In this document: positions 1-7,775 of the stretch, in pieces
Numbering within the stretch: the stretch's first letter is position 1
How the letters are laid out: each line of letters starts with the position of its first letter
Assembly (NCBI RefSeq): GCF_000949295.1
Contig: NZ_JXYS01000023.1
Location: forward strand, 1-64,000
DNA length: 64,000 nt
Reading direction: 5' to 3'
Source of the DNA: Acidithrix ferrooxidans
GTDB taxonomy: Bacteria; Actinomycetota; Acidimicrobiia; Acidimicrobiales; Acidimicrobiaceae
Made by a program: the position numbers and the translations under genes
The notes under the pieces: model-generated
Seen by the model: only the letters and a program-made list of their open reading frames with translations
Database searches by the model: none
What the model was told of the DNA's origin: nothing

Positions 1-867
1 GGTACACGTTAGCGAGCAGTGGTGAAACCGATGCCCCTTGTGCTGATCCTTCGGTCGTCTTTGTGCACTTCGCATCCTCGATGACTCCTGCGGCCAACCA
101 TTTGTCGATCAGTCGCAGGATTCTTTTATCCGCAATGCGATGCTCGAGAAACTTCCTCAACCACGTCCGATCCAACTTGGAGAAGAAGTCGCTGATATCA
201 GCGTCGAGTATCCAGTTCACCTTTTTCTCTAAGATCCCGACCGCCAGCGCATCAAGCGCATCGTGGGGGCTACGTCATGGTCGGAACCCGTAGGAGAATC
301 CGAGAAAGTCTTCTAGTATATAGCGTTCAATACCTCCACCACCCAACGTTGGATGATCTTGTCCTCCAGCGTTGCGATACCGAGTGGGCGTTGTCGTCCA
401 TCTGGTTTTGGTATGTATACCCTACGAGAAGGGCTTGCCCGTTAGGCACCGTTGTGGACCCTTTGAAGAAGATCCTCGAGGTTCTCCCTCAGATTCTCTT
501 CGTAGGAGTGCCATGTCACGTTATCGATTTCATGGCGCAGCCTTCGGGTTAATCGCTAAATAGGCGGCCTTCAGGCGGTCTGAGTCGATGTGGTGCAATA
601 AGTGCTGTGAACTTTGCTTGCTTGTCCTTTCTTGCTACTTCGCGCACACGATCCAGCCCGTTTGACACACCTTGTCCGCAAGTGGGTCCGGTTCTGAGTC
701 CGGGGCGTGTTAGGTCGGTCGTGTTCCCCTTGGCCAACCCCCTTTCCTCCACTACCCCCTTTCCTCCACTACCTCCTTTCCTCCACTACCTCCGCTACCG
801 GTCCCCCGGTTTTGTTCGACAGCTTCGTAGGTAATATGGGGTTGTCTGACTTCCCGCGCTCGTTCAT
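1..867 (-). pseudogene. Group II intron reverse transcriptase/maturase, broken
   Basis: Conceptual translation on the minus strand begins MNERGKSDNPILPTKLSNK at 867 and can be followed to the window edge by changing frame. Recognisable pieces are [52 protein letters not shown] and TTEGSAQGASVSPLLANVY, the reverse transcriptase fingers and palm of LtrA-like proteins. Breaks seen: a tandem 17-bp repeat that shifts the frame at 738-788, frameshifts near 595, 540 and 315, a TAA near 448 and a TGA near 275 where the family has Tyr and Gly. The YADD catalytic region lies outside the window. So many breaks mean an old, non-functional copy rather than a sequencing error. Confidence 0.85.
738..788. 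repeat. Three tandem 17-bp repeats inside the RT gene
   Basis: Units at 738-754, 755-771 and 772-788 read CCCCCTTTCCTCCACTA, with one change in the third. One unit fits the expected coding sequence (VVEERGLAKG on the minus strand). The two extra units add 34 bp, which is not a multiple of three, and bring in a stop, so the expansion by itself inactivates the reverse transcriptase. Confidence 0.8.
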
Positions 868-1298
868 CTCAGGCGTACGACCTTAGCCTTTCCTGAGCGG
901 CCCACTGGGTGATCAACCCGACTGGCGAGCGCGGGATCTCCCGGTTCTCGCGCATGGAGGTTCCGTAGGTGCCATGGTTCTCTGACCGCGCGGGGCCCAC
1001 AAGCAACTTGCGATAGCGCTAGCGGTGGTGTTGCCTTCCGCTTCCATAGACAGCGTCGGCACCTCGAATTCTCTGATTACGCGCCTCAATAGCCTGGCCT
1101 GCACGTGCCCCTGTCAACGCTTCGCCTGCGTCCTCGCGGACGCCGACGCATGACTCGGGGTCATCGTGGTTCGCTAGACCTTCGATGTAGGGCTCTTTCA
1201 TCTCTTCCTCCATACCGGTTTATCCCGGCGCACCTACTGGATGGTCCGTCCCCAATCCATAGGCATTTGGTACTTTCCCTCTTGTTGATCTGCAACTT

Positions 1299-1453
1299 GT
1301 AGGTTTTTCCTCATCATTGGGCTTAGCCCATGTAGGTTTTTCCTCATCATTGGGTTTAGCCCATGTAGGTTTAGCCTCATCATTGGGTTTAGGCCATGTG
1401 GGTTTAGCCCATGTAGGTTTAGCCTCATCATTGGGCTTAGGCCATGTGGGCTT
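1299..1453. repeat. 33-bp minisatellite (four units plus a 15-bp unit)
   Basis: Units of 33 bp lie at 1299-1331, 1332-1364, 1365-1397 and 1413-1445, with a 15-bp partial unit at 1398-1412 and a fragment to 1453. All lengths are multiples of three, so frames stay open. On the minus strand one frame reads repeats of KPTWAKPNDEE and another HGLNPMMRKNL; the plus strand has an open frame too. I cannot tell which, if any, is translated. There are no spacers of unrelated sequence, so this is not a CRISPR array. The array lies directly upstream of the group II intron insertion point. Confidence 0.75.
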
Positions 1454-2048
1454 CGCCAAGAACGTCTAGGACTGGGTTCTCATGTTCCACATAAACGCCT
1501 GATGTTAAGGTCATGCCACCTACACGCCGGATGGCACCATATAGCCAAAGGGAGCACTAATTGGGTTAGTCTCCAAGTTGTCCCGAGAGTTCCTAGTCCC
1601 TCGGTTTCGACATCATCTATATCAATTTCGAGACACTTGCCGTAGTTGATGAAGATGGTTCGTTTTCACTCGTCTTCTTAACTCATACCTGAAAGAGTCA
1701 TTGCTCTAACTTTTCCGTACCGCTTTGGACAACAGTCTTTAGCTAATGCCCCGTACGGTGGTTTGGAATCTCCTCCCAAAAGGCGATCCCGGAGGGCGTA
1801 GTTCCATCATCTATGTAGCATTGCAGTGTGATTGTTATCAGCTTCTAGGTGATTTACAACCTCTTTCATTCATGACGCACTGCGAAAGATGGGGCTAAGT
1901 AACTGGGGCCACGAACTTCTGCAAGTTTCATTCAATACTGTTAAAGGCACAAAGTTCTTATCGCAGAGGCGTCACTTATCAGTTGAGGGGGTTGGAGAAC
2001 CACATAATGGTTGGGAGAGCCGACATACCTGGACCCCGCTAAAAGCTG
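1454..2048. other. Gene-free decayed stretch left of the attachment site
   Basis: No credible intact gene is visible. The part 1620-1870 resembles 62480-62775 (see that repeat entry). Short open frames here lack recognisable domains and ribosome binding sites. Because the sequence from about 2049 onward resembles the end of a serine recombinase gene, this stretch may be the residue of an older integrated element. Confidence 0.5.
1620..1870 (-). repeat. Decayed dispersed repeat, copy 1 (partner at 62480-62775)
   Basis: The 18-mer TGCAGTGTGATTGTTATC at 1822-1839 is identical to 62721-62738. Flanking sequence is also similar, for example AGGTGATTTACAACCTCTTT here against AGGAGATTTACCACCTCTTT there. 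On the minus strand both copies encode a similar peptide tail: NHLHQLRQVSRN here and NHLHQSRQLSRKRIG in copy 2. This looks like two decayed copies of one mobile element. I do not recognise the family. Confidence 0.45.
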
Positions 2049-2060
2049 AAGGTCCAACTC

Positions 2061-2173
2061 AGAGTCCACTCGACCGAGTGAACTCACGGGATTATCTATA
2101 AATAAGAAGCATCGTTCTTGCGACAGTAAGTCTGTTTTTCATGCACATGGTTTGAGTAAGACACTTTTAGTGG
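2061..2173 (+). other. Left attachment site of the integrated element (attL)
   Basis: These 113 bp align without gaps to 34571-34683, offset 32510 bp, with about a dozen mismatches. Positions 2135-2168 are a 34-bp identical core. The right copy overlaps the 3' end of tRNA-Val and the 3' end of the serine recombinase gene, which is the usual arrangement for integration at a tRNA. The left arm, 2061-2134, also resembles the recombinase coding sequence (ESTRPSELTGLSINKKHRS), which points to a remnant of an earlier related element to the left. Confidence 0.8.
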
Positions 2174-2463
2174 CACTATCAGATGCTGATACAGAAAAGT
2201 GGGCACTCTTAGCGAGTCAGCCATTGCCCGGAGACCTTTTTTTGGTACCTAATGATCGACCAAATTCAAACGTGAACCACGGAGTAGTCGCTAAGATTCG
2301 TCAACGTCAAAAGCGGTTAACCTACCTCGAAGTAAACCAAGTTGTAGCTGCCTACTTCGGAGGATCGACTACATACGAAATCGCAAGCCAGTTTGGACTT
2401 CATCGCCACACAGTTAGTCGGCATCTCAAGGATCGCGGCATTCAGCTCGGTCGACGACGTTAA
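2152..2463 (+). CDS. HTH protein; probable split-off C-terminus of the serine recombinase
   Basis: The frame begins with TTG inside the attachment core and encodes 103 residues ending in a helix-turn-helix (YEIASQFGLHRHTVSRHLKD, about residues 76-95) and a basic tail. This is the kind of HTH found at the end of many actinobacterial serine recombinases. The TTG aligns base for base and in frame with codon 605 of the recombinase at the other end of the element. In the excised circle the two would form one gene of about 707 codons. There is no clear ribosome binding site, so separate translation in the integrated state is doubtful. Upstream the frame is open back to a TGA at 2046. Confidence 0.6.
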   Translation: MSKTLLVALSDADTEKWALLASQPLPGDLFLVPNDRPNSNVNHGVVAKIRQRQKRLTYLEVNQVVAAYFGGSTTYEIASQFGLHRHTVSRHLKDRGIQLGRRR

Positions 2464-2706
2464 CAGTTCTTTCTCGACGAAATCTTTCGGCCGACCAATT
2501 GTCTTCAACTAGGTTGTCAGAAAAGATGTTTTGGCGAAGTCTATTTTTACATTCTCGAGAGTTCATAATGCACATTTAGAGTCGTTTTGGCTTAAAGAGG
2601 GTATGGTGACATCTTCATTAGTAACTTGGAGTCAATATTCACGCTAATAAACTCAAGCTCTCGCCTTGTGCCTTTGTTAGCAGTCATGCTGATGGATGAG
2701 GTCTAG

Positions 2707-3279
2707 TCAGCATCGTTCATCAAAAATTAGTCGCTGTTCGTGTTCGCTTGCGGCGTTCTGTATGGTTAACCCCAAATACGTCACCAGTGTTTCCACGATT
2801 ACTTCCAGCGGTTCAGTAGCATCGAGTACGATGTCGGCGATAATAGCGAGGCCAGATATCTCTTCTTCCACAGCGTGCCTTGGGACTCTCAATGCTTCAC
2901 CTCGTTGGACAAGCCGTCCTTCCAACGTGTTGGCGTCGCAACTCAGGAATACAAGGACTACTTGAGTGTCCCTCATCACGTCACGTATGCCTGACAAAGC
3001 ACCAATATGGCGAATCCCATCAACTATCAATACGTCAAATCCACCTGGAAGATCAACAAGCAGTTGGGATACGAACGCGTGCCAACCTTCACGGATCATG
3101 GCCGATCCGACTTCTTGCAGGGATAGACGCGTCGATGGCAGCCCTTGTGCTTGGGCTCTAGCGCGCACTACGTCGCCAAAGGACCGCACGTGGCAACCCG
3201 ACAACGTCTCAGCCAAGGACCAGCAGAGCGTGGTCTTGCCGCTCCCAATGTGGCCACTCACGCATATGACGTGGGTCAA
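2707..3279 (-). CDS. P-loop nucleotide kinase-like protein
   Basis: The N-terminus carries a clear Walker A motif, GHIGSGKTT (residues about 9-17), followed by the layout of a small nucleoside/nucleotide kinase: a DVLIVDGIRH strand at the middle and an RLVQRGEALRVPRH segment that resembles a lid. I prefer the TTG start at 3279 because it overlaps the stop of the ASCH gene (TTGA), giving translational coupling and 190 residues. A longer form starting at 3333 would overlap by 58 bp. It is the last gene of the radical SAM operon. The family recalls dephospho-CoA kinase and UPF0200-type kinases; the substrate is unknown. Confidence 0.7.
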   Translation of the reverse strand: MTHVICVSGHIGSGKTTLCWSLAETLSGCHVRSFGDVVRARAQAQGLPSTRLSLQEVGSAMIREGWHAFVSQLLVDLPGGFDVLIVDGIRHIGALSGIRDVMRDTQVVLVFLSCDANTLEGRLVQRGEALRVPRHAVEEEISGLAIIADIVLDATEPLEVIVETLVTYLGLTIQNAASEHEQRLIFDERC

Positions 3280-3791
3280 AGCTGCGAATCCTGCTTTTCG
3301 CCGCTTTGAGGCGATTGACGCAGGACGACCCATCCACGCTTATCGACTTTAGATACACGAACGCGTGGAAGCTGTGTTGCCATTTCCACCCCCAGAAGCG
3401 TCACGTAGTGCTTTCCAATGCGTTGCCGCCAAAAGTCCGAACTCTCAGCACAAATAGCATTAGAATACGTCATTCGTATTAGATCAAGCTCTTTCTTATT
3501 TTGGAGGGTTTTACAATCGACCGATGACACTGTAAAATATCCGACCACTGGCCCAGCTTTCAAGAAAACTAGATCACCTACCAACACTCGGTTATACGGA
3601 GCAATTGCGTGTTTTGAAAACCTAGATTCAATGGTCTTCTTCCCGCTCAAAACTAATGACAAAAATGGCTCGACAAAAATGGCAAGATGAATGCCCACCG
3701 CATCATCAGCGAAACGTGAGCCTAGTTCAGCCCACTCATTAGAACTATCCACTGCGGACCGCAAGTCTGACATAATCTGTTCCGTCGTCAT
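3276..3791 (-). CDS. ASCH-domain protein
   Basis: The 171-residue protein shows the ASCH signature: a strand, then SGKKTIESRF (about residues 49-58), then VLVGDLVFLKAG (69-80). This fold is related to PUA and binds RNA or nucleosides; some members are amidohydrolases acting on modified cytidine. The gene overlaps the methyltransferase-like gene upstream by one base and the kinase-like gene downstream by four bases if the TTG start is used, so the three are probably translated together. Its role in the operon may be recognition of a modified nucleotide or RNA; this is inference. Confidence 0.75.
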   Translation of the reverse strand: MTTEQIMSDLRSAVDSSNEWAELGSRFADDAVGIHLAIFVEPFLSLVLSGKKTIESRFSKHAIAPYNRVLVGDLVFLKAGPVVGYFTVSSVDCKTLQNKKELDLIRMTYSNAICAESSDFWRQRIGKHYVTLLGVEMATQLPRVRVSKVDKRGWVVLRQSPQSGEKQDSQL

Positions 3792-4990
3792 TAGCCATGT
3801 TCTCGATCCATGTGTTCCTGAAGTTTGAGTAACAACACATCAAATAGTCGCCGACTCACAGAACTCGAGAAACCGATGCGTCGCCCATGATTAATAATAT
3901 TGGACAAGGTGAATTGCATATGTTTAAGATCATCATTACACATTTCAATCAGAGTTTCAAGTGGCTTAGGATGAGCAACACCGAATATGCGATTTCCACT
4001 TGTCCAGAACCCGATTTGTTGGCGCACGGGATCTCGGCGACTTACCGTTTTCAAAACGTTCCCTGGCACAAGGCTCATTAGGTCTGTCGGTACTCCCGAG
4101 GAACGGATCTTTATTCGGACAGGTCCGAATTGAACCTCAGACCATTCCTCCCTTTTCGGAGGCGAAAGGGTTAAAGACGTGGGCCCTACTTTTGAGAGGA
4201 CCAGTAGATCTCCGTGCCTCCAAGTGTCCGGTACTAGTACACTCACAGATGAGGCTCGTAGTGACATCGCTTCGAAATGCGGTGTTCTATATCCGATAGA
4301 GCGGATAATCTCGTCCACTTGGAGGAGACCTAATGCTGGCAAGAGTTCTAATAGCTGCGCTCTCTCTGACATCACGCCTGGACGTGTCGCTAGGCTCGGT
4401 TGGCAAAGCAGGACAGATGCGCCCATGCTACAAACACGAGAAGCGGCATCCAGGAACCACAGAGTGTCGTCAAGGTACCAAGGCGGATCGAGAATCGCGG
4501 ACTCTGCCTGGAGGTATGGCACTTCGTCCTTTGACAGGTCGATAGCGAGAATTCTATGATCTTTACCATTAATCGTTTCTGTCAGATAACTATTGCGATC
4601 CAAGAGCACATGATGGTGTTGGGGAAACGTCGATACCCCTAGCCGGTATGTGCTATGTGTGCCAATGTGCACCACGGTCGATAAGTTACTTAGGCCATCA
4701 ACTGCACGGGATACGAGCTCAGCAGAGCTATCGATAGTGAACCGCCAGTCTGCATCAAACGGATGAGATACCGGGAGAGGCTTATGTCGCGTTGTTGGCC
4801 CAGCGGATGATAAGGAAGGGAGATGTCGTCGTTGCGTCTCAAGCTCCCACAGCGTGAGTAGCGTGGTGGGATAATACCCTGGAGAGATCTCAAAGACAGC
4901 TTCTAAATCCACTATCGTGCTATCATCTAAACTAGTAAGCCAAACCTCTGCCTCTTCACGGAAGGCCTTATCCTCAAGGTCGAATAGCAA
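3791..4990 (-). CDS. DPPW-motif methyltransferase-like protein
   Basis: The 399-residue protein has LDPPWYLDD at about residues 167-175, which matches the catalytic motif IV (D/N)PP(W/Y) of amino-methyltransferases acting on adenine or cytosine. A glycine-rich SAM-binding loop is not obvious; VVHIGTHSTYRLG (106-118) is at the expected place but is divergent. The start is TTG at 4990, two bases after the radical SAM stop codon. The C-terminal third (RREEWSEVQFGPVRIKIR onward, loosely) has no motif I recognise. It could be a methyltransferase or a protein built on that fold with another activity. Confidence 0.6.
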   Translation of the reverse strand: MLFDLEDKAFREEAEVWLTSLDDSTIVDLEAVFEISPGYYPTTLLTLWELETQRRHLPSLSSAGPTTRHKPLPVSHPFDADWRFTIDSSAELVSRAVDGLSNLSTVVHIGTHSTYRLGVSTFPQHHHVLLDRNSYLTETINGKDHRILAIDLSKDEVPYLQAESAILDPPWYLDDTLWFLDAASRVCSMGASVLLCQPSLATRPGVMSERAQLLELLPALGLLQVDEIIRSIGYRTPHFEAMSLRASSVSVLVPDTWRHGDLLVLSKVGPTSLTLSPPKREEWSEVQFGPVRIKIRSSGVPTDLMSLVPGNVLKTVSRRDPVRQQIGFWTSGNRIFGVAHPKPLETLIEMCNDDLKHMQFTLSNIINHGRRIGFSSSVSRRLFDVLLLKLQEHMDREHG

Positions 4991-4992
4991 GA

Positions 4993-5997
4993 CTAATCAG
5001 TCCTCAGCGATACCAGTGGCATTGACATAAGTAGCTCGTCCTCACGAAATCGCATGCGAAGTTCTTCATTCCAAGCTTGCACGGCCTCCTCCTGTACTGC
5101 CAATGAACGGCGGTGTGTCTCGCGAAGGCGAGGTTCAACAACGCCGAAAGGCTGAATTTGCAAAGGAACAAGTCTTAGAGGTAGGTTCTTGTGAATAACC
5201 TGCAATCGATCTACAAAGTCACCCATATCTCGTGTAAGTGATGGTGCTTCTGGAACGGTGAATGTGGCATAGGCGTACGTATCAATGCCAAAGTCCACCA
5301 GCCGCTTGAAGAGCTTAAACTGGCGGGCGAATAGTGTCTTATCGGCTTTAGTATTAAAAGTGAAGGAGGCTTCATTGAAGCCCTTGAAGCATCCAACTCG
5401 GCCATAAAGGCGATATTCTCGCACTAATTCTCGTTCAGAAGGTTGTAGAAATCGCCAAAAATAGTCGTTGCTTAGATTGTCGTCAGACCAAAGGTAGACT
5501 GCGTTATCCAATCCGCGCTTGCGCAAGGCCGTCATCATCCAGACGAGCCATTCAGGGGAGAGGTCAGGTTGACCACCAGAGCAATCTATTATTAGCGGGC
5601 GATCCGGCTCGCACATATACAAGTCCACTAGCTCTTGTGCCGTGAACCAGCCGGACCTAGTCTCGTTGGCTGAAAGCAAATTGTACGGCACGAAACAATA
5701 CCAACAACGCCAATTGCATGCGGCAATCTGGAATACCTGCGCAGTCATCACATCTGTTGGATCTAGTGCCAGGCGATACGAGGCAGGTATGATTGGCAAT
5801 GGATTGGCAGGCCAAGGGTGTGGTGCGCCAATCCGAAAGTGGTGCACACGCCCGTATCCTTTGCAATTTGTGGGCTGCGAAAGATCCTGTTCTTGAGCGG
5901 ACTGTTCGATACGTGCCAGGAGAATCTCCTGTGTCGATATCCTTACGGCCTTGCTGCGAAGCCTTGCCGAGATTTGTTCATGGTCTAGTGAGGTCAT
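4993..5997 (-). CDS. Radical SAM protein of unknown function
   Basis: The 334-residue protein contains C94-N-W-R-C98-W-Y-C101, the CxxxCxxC motif that holds the 4Fe-4S cluster, followed by CSGGQPDLSPEW (139-150), which fits the SAM-binding GGxP motif. The rest matches a single radical SAM barrel with no extra cluster-binding cysteine group that I can see. It is the first gene of a four-gene operon with a DPPW protein, an ASCH protein and a kinase-like protein. The CNxxCxYCF pattern superficially recalls viperin-like and QueE-like enzymes, but the rest is not close enough for me to name a reaction. Confidence 0.75.
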   Translation of the reverse strand: MTSLDHEQISARLRSKAVRISTQEILLARIEQSAQEQDLSQPTNCKGYGRVHHFRIGAPHPWPANPLPIIPASYRLALDPTDVMTAQVFQIAACNWRCWYCFVPYNLLSANETRSGWFTAQELVDLYMCEPDRPLIIDCSGGQPDLSPEWLVWMMTALRKRGLDNAVYLWSDDNLSNDYFWRFLQPSERELVREYRLYGRVGCFKGFNEASFTFNTKADKTLFARQFKLFKRLVDFGIDTYAYATFTVPEAPSLTRDMGDFVDRLQVIHKNLPLRLVPLQIQPFGVVEPRLRETHRRSLAVQEEAVQAWNEELRMRFREDELLMSMPLVSLRTD

Positions 5998-6125
5998 GGC
6001 ACTCCCAATTTGGTTGGCTTGATGTCTCGTCTCGGCACGGTCTCAAGGACTCCAACCCAAGCACTCTGATTGCTATCTTGCGTTCTACTCTGTTTCCCAA
6101 TTCCGTCACCTTCACTCGTTGAACT

Positions 6126-6207
6126 GTACCAACTTGATCCCTAATTGGTACGATAGTGCACGCATCCTATATATGGGTGCTCATAGGTGATAAACCTACT
6201 GGTAGTG
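6126..6207. promoter_or_regulatory. Candidate operators between the radical SAM operon and the nrdR-like remnant
   Basis: A perfect 7-bp inverted repeat, GTACCAA (6126-6132) and TTGGTAC (6145-6151), lies about 130-155 bp upstream of the radical SAM start. The 13-mer CCTACTGGTAGTG at 6195-6207, with palindromic core CTAC-TG-GTAG, occurs identically at 7810-7822 upstream of the intact NrdR-like gene. The spacer 5998-6307 holds no gene, and TATATATAGGAT-like sequence at 6165-6180 could serve as a -10 region. Regulation of the operon by the NrdR-like protein is a hypothesis. Confidence 0.4.
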
Positions 6208-6307
6208 AGTTTCCTTTATTAAAGACACGCTATTTAGTTATCAGCATGGCATGATTCTACACCGTGTTAGTATTTAGGTCCAGTTAAGCGAAGGAAGTTA
6301 TAAGGAT

Positions 6308-6500
6308 CATGTGTCCTAACTGTATGTCCGAGAAGAACTTGTCTGTCAAGGAAACTCGACGTACGTATTCGGCGTCGATTTGGCGACTGCCTATACGATT
6401 TCGTAACGATCGAGCAGGTCAGTGGCGACCAGTTTCAAGTTCGAGAGCCTGACGGTCACGAAGAGGCGTTCGAACTTGCAAAGCTGCGCAAGGGCAAAGA
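6308..6500 (+). pseudogene. NrdR-like gene remnant (zinc ribbon, frameshifted)
   Basis: From ATG 6308 the translation MCPNCMSEKNLSVKETRRTY closely matches the start of the intact NrdR-like protein at 7750 (MECPNCGSSKNLSVKETRR). After a frameshift near 6370 the match continues: RRRFGDCLYDFVTIEQVSGD corresponds to RRRCGGCYYDFTTVEHVSEI, and later EEAFELAKLRKG corresponds to EEPFDRVKLRNG. The first cysteine of the second zinc knuckle is lost. The frame decays after about 6500. This is a broken paralogue in the opposite orientation to the intact copy. Confidence 0.75.
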
Positions 6501-6931
6501 TGATGAACTTAGCTGTACATCCCGGGAAATAACAAGTCGTTCCCGAGAATGCGAACAGAGCCCTCTCAGTCCCAGTCCTATAATCGCGCTGTCCGGGAGG
6601 TGCCATTGTTCTACGAAGCCAGTCGAGACATCGTGTTGAGCCGCGCCACAAAAACGCCATTAAATTTCTGGACACCAAAATACATGGCAGATGAAACTTT
6701 CTTGCGGTGCAACATTGCAGATTACTTTAGGAAAATGTACAGTGCTCTTACAGCCGTTCAAATATGAAACCTTTTAGTCCCCAGTCCAAGATTGTCAAAT
6801 GCTTGGCAAATTTATCATTAAACCAATTTTCTCTATCACGATCTCTACGGCCTATGGGATAGCGAGTAGGTTGAGCTTCGCTCGGAGATGGTAAGTCCCT
6901 GCTAGCAATACCAAACGTATCTAGGTTTGGA
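6501..6931. other. Gene-free stretch after the nrdR-like remnant
   Basis: Short open frames on both strands show no domain, ribosome binding site or coding bias. It may contain further decayed parts of the NrdR-like paralogue, but I cannot align them by eye. Confidence 0.4.
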
Positions 6932-7750
6932 TCATCGTAGCCCAATCGCCTCTGTCTCATAGTCTTCGGATGACCTAAACAACTTTGCGGTACTTGAAAA
7001 CCTAAGTGCGGCAATATGGTCTACTCGACGCAAACATCGAATAACTTCGGCTGCGATCTGACTTGAAGTCACAATCGCCTGACCGCGAAGTTCCCTCTCA
7101 ACCTCATCTGCGATTTTCGTTGCAAAAGTAAAGACCGTATTATCAGATTCTCCTCGGCCCTTTGATGCCACTCCAATAGATCGTTCCAGCTTTTTCCGAT
7201 CGTAGCTTCTCCGATCCCCATTCCTTTTCACAACGTAATGAAGTGTAGTATAAGCTGGAAAATGCTTCAGTTCCGGGTAGGTATCGTGAAGCCAACGTCG
7301 GAAATCGTCAACGGTCCTCCAACCCCTCGTAGGCTCGCTTCGGTCCAAACGGCCTATTTGGGTAAGTGCATAACGAATATGCCACACATCATTAAAGGCT
7401 CTCAAATGAATGAGCACGATATGGCCAAGTTCCTGGCTTCCAATCACACTCTCATGAGAAACCCGGCGAGCCTCTAAATAGATGGATTCAATTAGTTCAG
7501 TGAGCCGTCCGTTGTTCGCTACCTCTACCGCAGCTTTCACTATTCCGTTTCTCAACTTAACACGGTCAAACGGCTCTTCCTTGCCGTTCCTCTTTCGCAC
7601 CTTCAGCGTTATCTCGCTTACATGTTCCACGGTGGTAAAATCGTAGTAACACCCTCCACAGCGTCTTCGTCTCCGGATCCCGCCGTCAGCTGATCTCCGT
7701 GTTTCTTTCACAGACAAGTTCTTGCTGGACCCACAATTCGGACACTCCAT
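6932..7750 (-). CDS. NrdR-like regulator with two ATP-cone domains
   Basis: The N-terminus MECPNCGSSK with C3, C6, C31 and C34 forms the zinc ribbon typical of the ribonucleotide reductase repressor NrdR. A first ATP-cone follows (VRKRNGKEEPFDRVKLRNGI, about residues 51-70, through about 135). A second ATP-cone starts at VVKRNGDRRSYDRKKLERSI (about 176-195) and runs to the end. Ordinary NrdR has one cone and about 150 residues; this protein has 272. NrdR senses ATP/dATP and represses nrd genes; none is in the window, so this copy probably has another target. A broken paralogue sits at 6308, and the same 13-mer precedes both. Confidence 0.8.
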   Translation of the reverse strand: MECPNCGSSKNLSVKETRRSADGGIRRRRRCGGCYYDFTTVEHVSEITLKVRKRNGKEEPFDRVKLRNGIVKAAVEVANNGRLTELIESIYLEARRVSHESVIGSQELGHIVLIHLRAFNDVWHIRYALTQIGRLDRSEPTRGWRTVDDFRRWLHDTYPELKHFPAYTTLHYVVKRNGDRRSYDRKKLERSIGVASKGRGESDNTVFTFATKIADEVERELRGQAIVTSSQIAAEVIRCLRRVDHIAALRFSSTAKLFRSSEDYETEAIGLR

Positions 7751-7775
7751 GCTTCTCTCCCCTAATTATAACTAT

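Larger units (their letters stand above)
1..1233 (-). mobile_element. Group II intron, 5' part (3' end outside window)
   Basis: On the minus strand the sequence GTGCGCCGGGATAAACC starting at 1233 matches the GUGYG start typical of group II introns. It is followed by about 360 nt resembling the structured RNA 5' of an intron-encoded reverse transcriptase, including the stretch CCATGCGCGAGAACCGGGAG near 935-960. The reverse transcriptase reading region follows at 867 and runs off the left edge. The nucleotides just upstream of the inferred 5' splice site are the TAG stop of a short open frame in the repeat region at 1234-1431. The intron is probably dead as a mobile unit because its protein is broken, although the ribozyme part could still fold. 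Confidence 0.75.

Noticed and set aside
1299-1453. CRISPR array
   Set aside because: Repeats follow each other directly with no unique spacers, and no cas genes are present.
1220-1459. Repeat-rich protein gene on the minus strand
   Set aside because: Several frames on both strands are open because units are multiples of three, there is no ribosome binding site, and the frame runs across the intron boundary.
4993-5997. Prokaryotic viperin
   Set aside because: The CxxxCxxC region is similar, but the rest of the protein and the multi-gene context do not match what I know of viperins.
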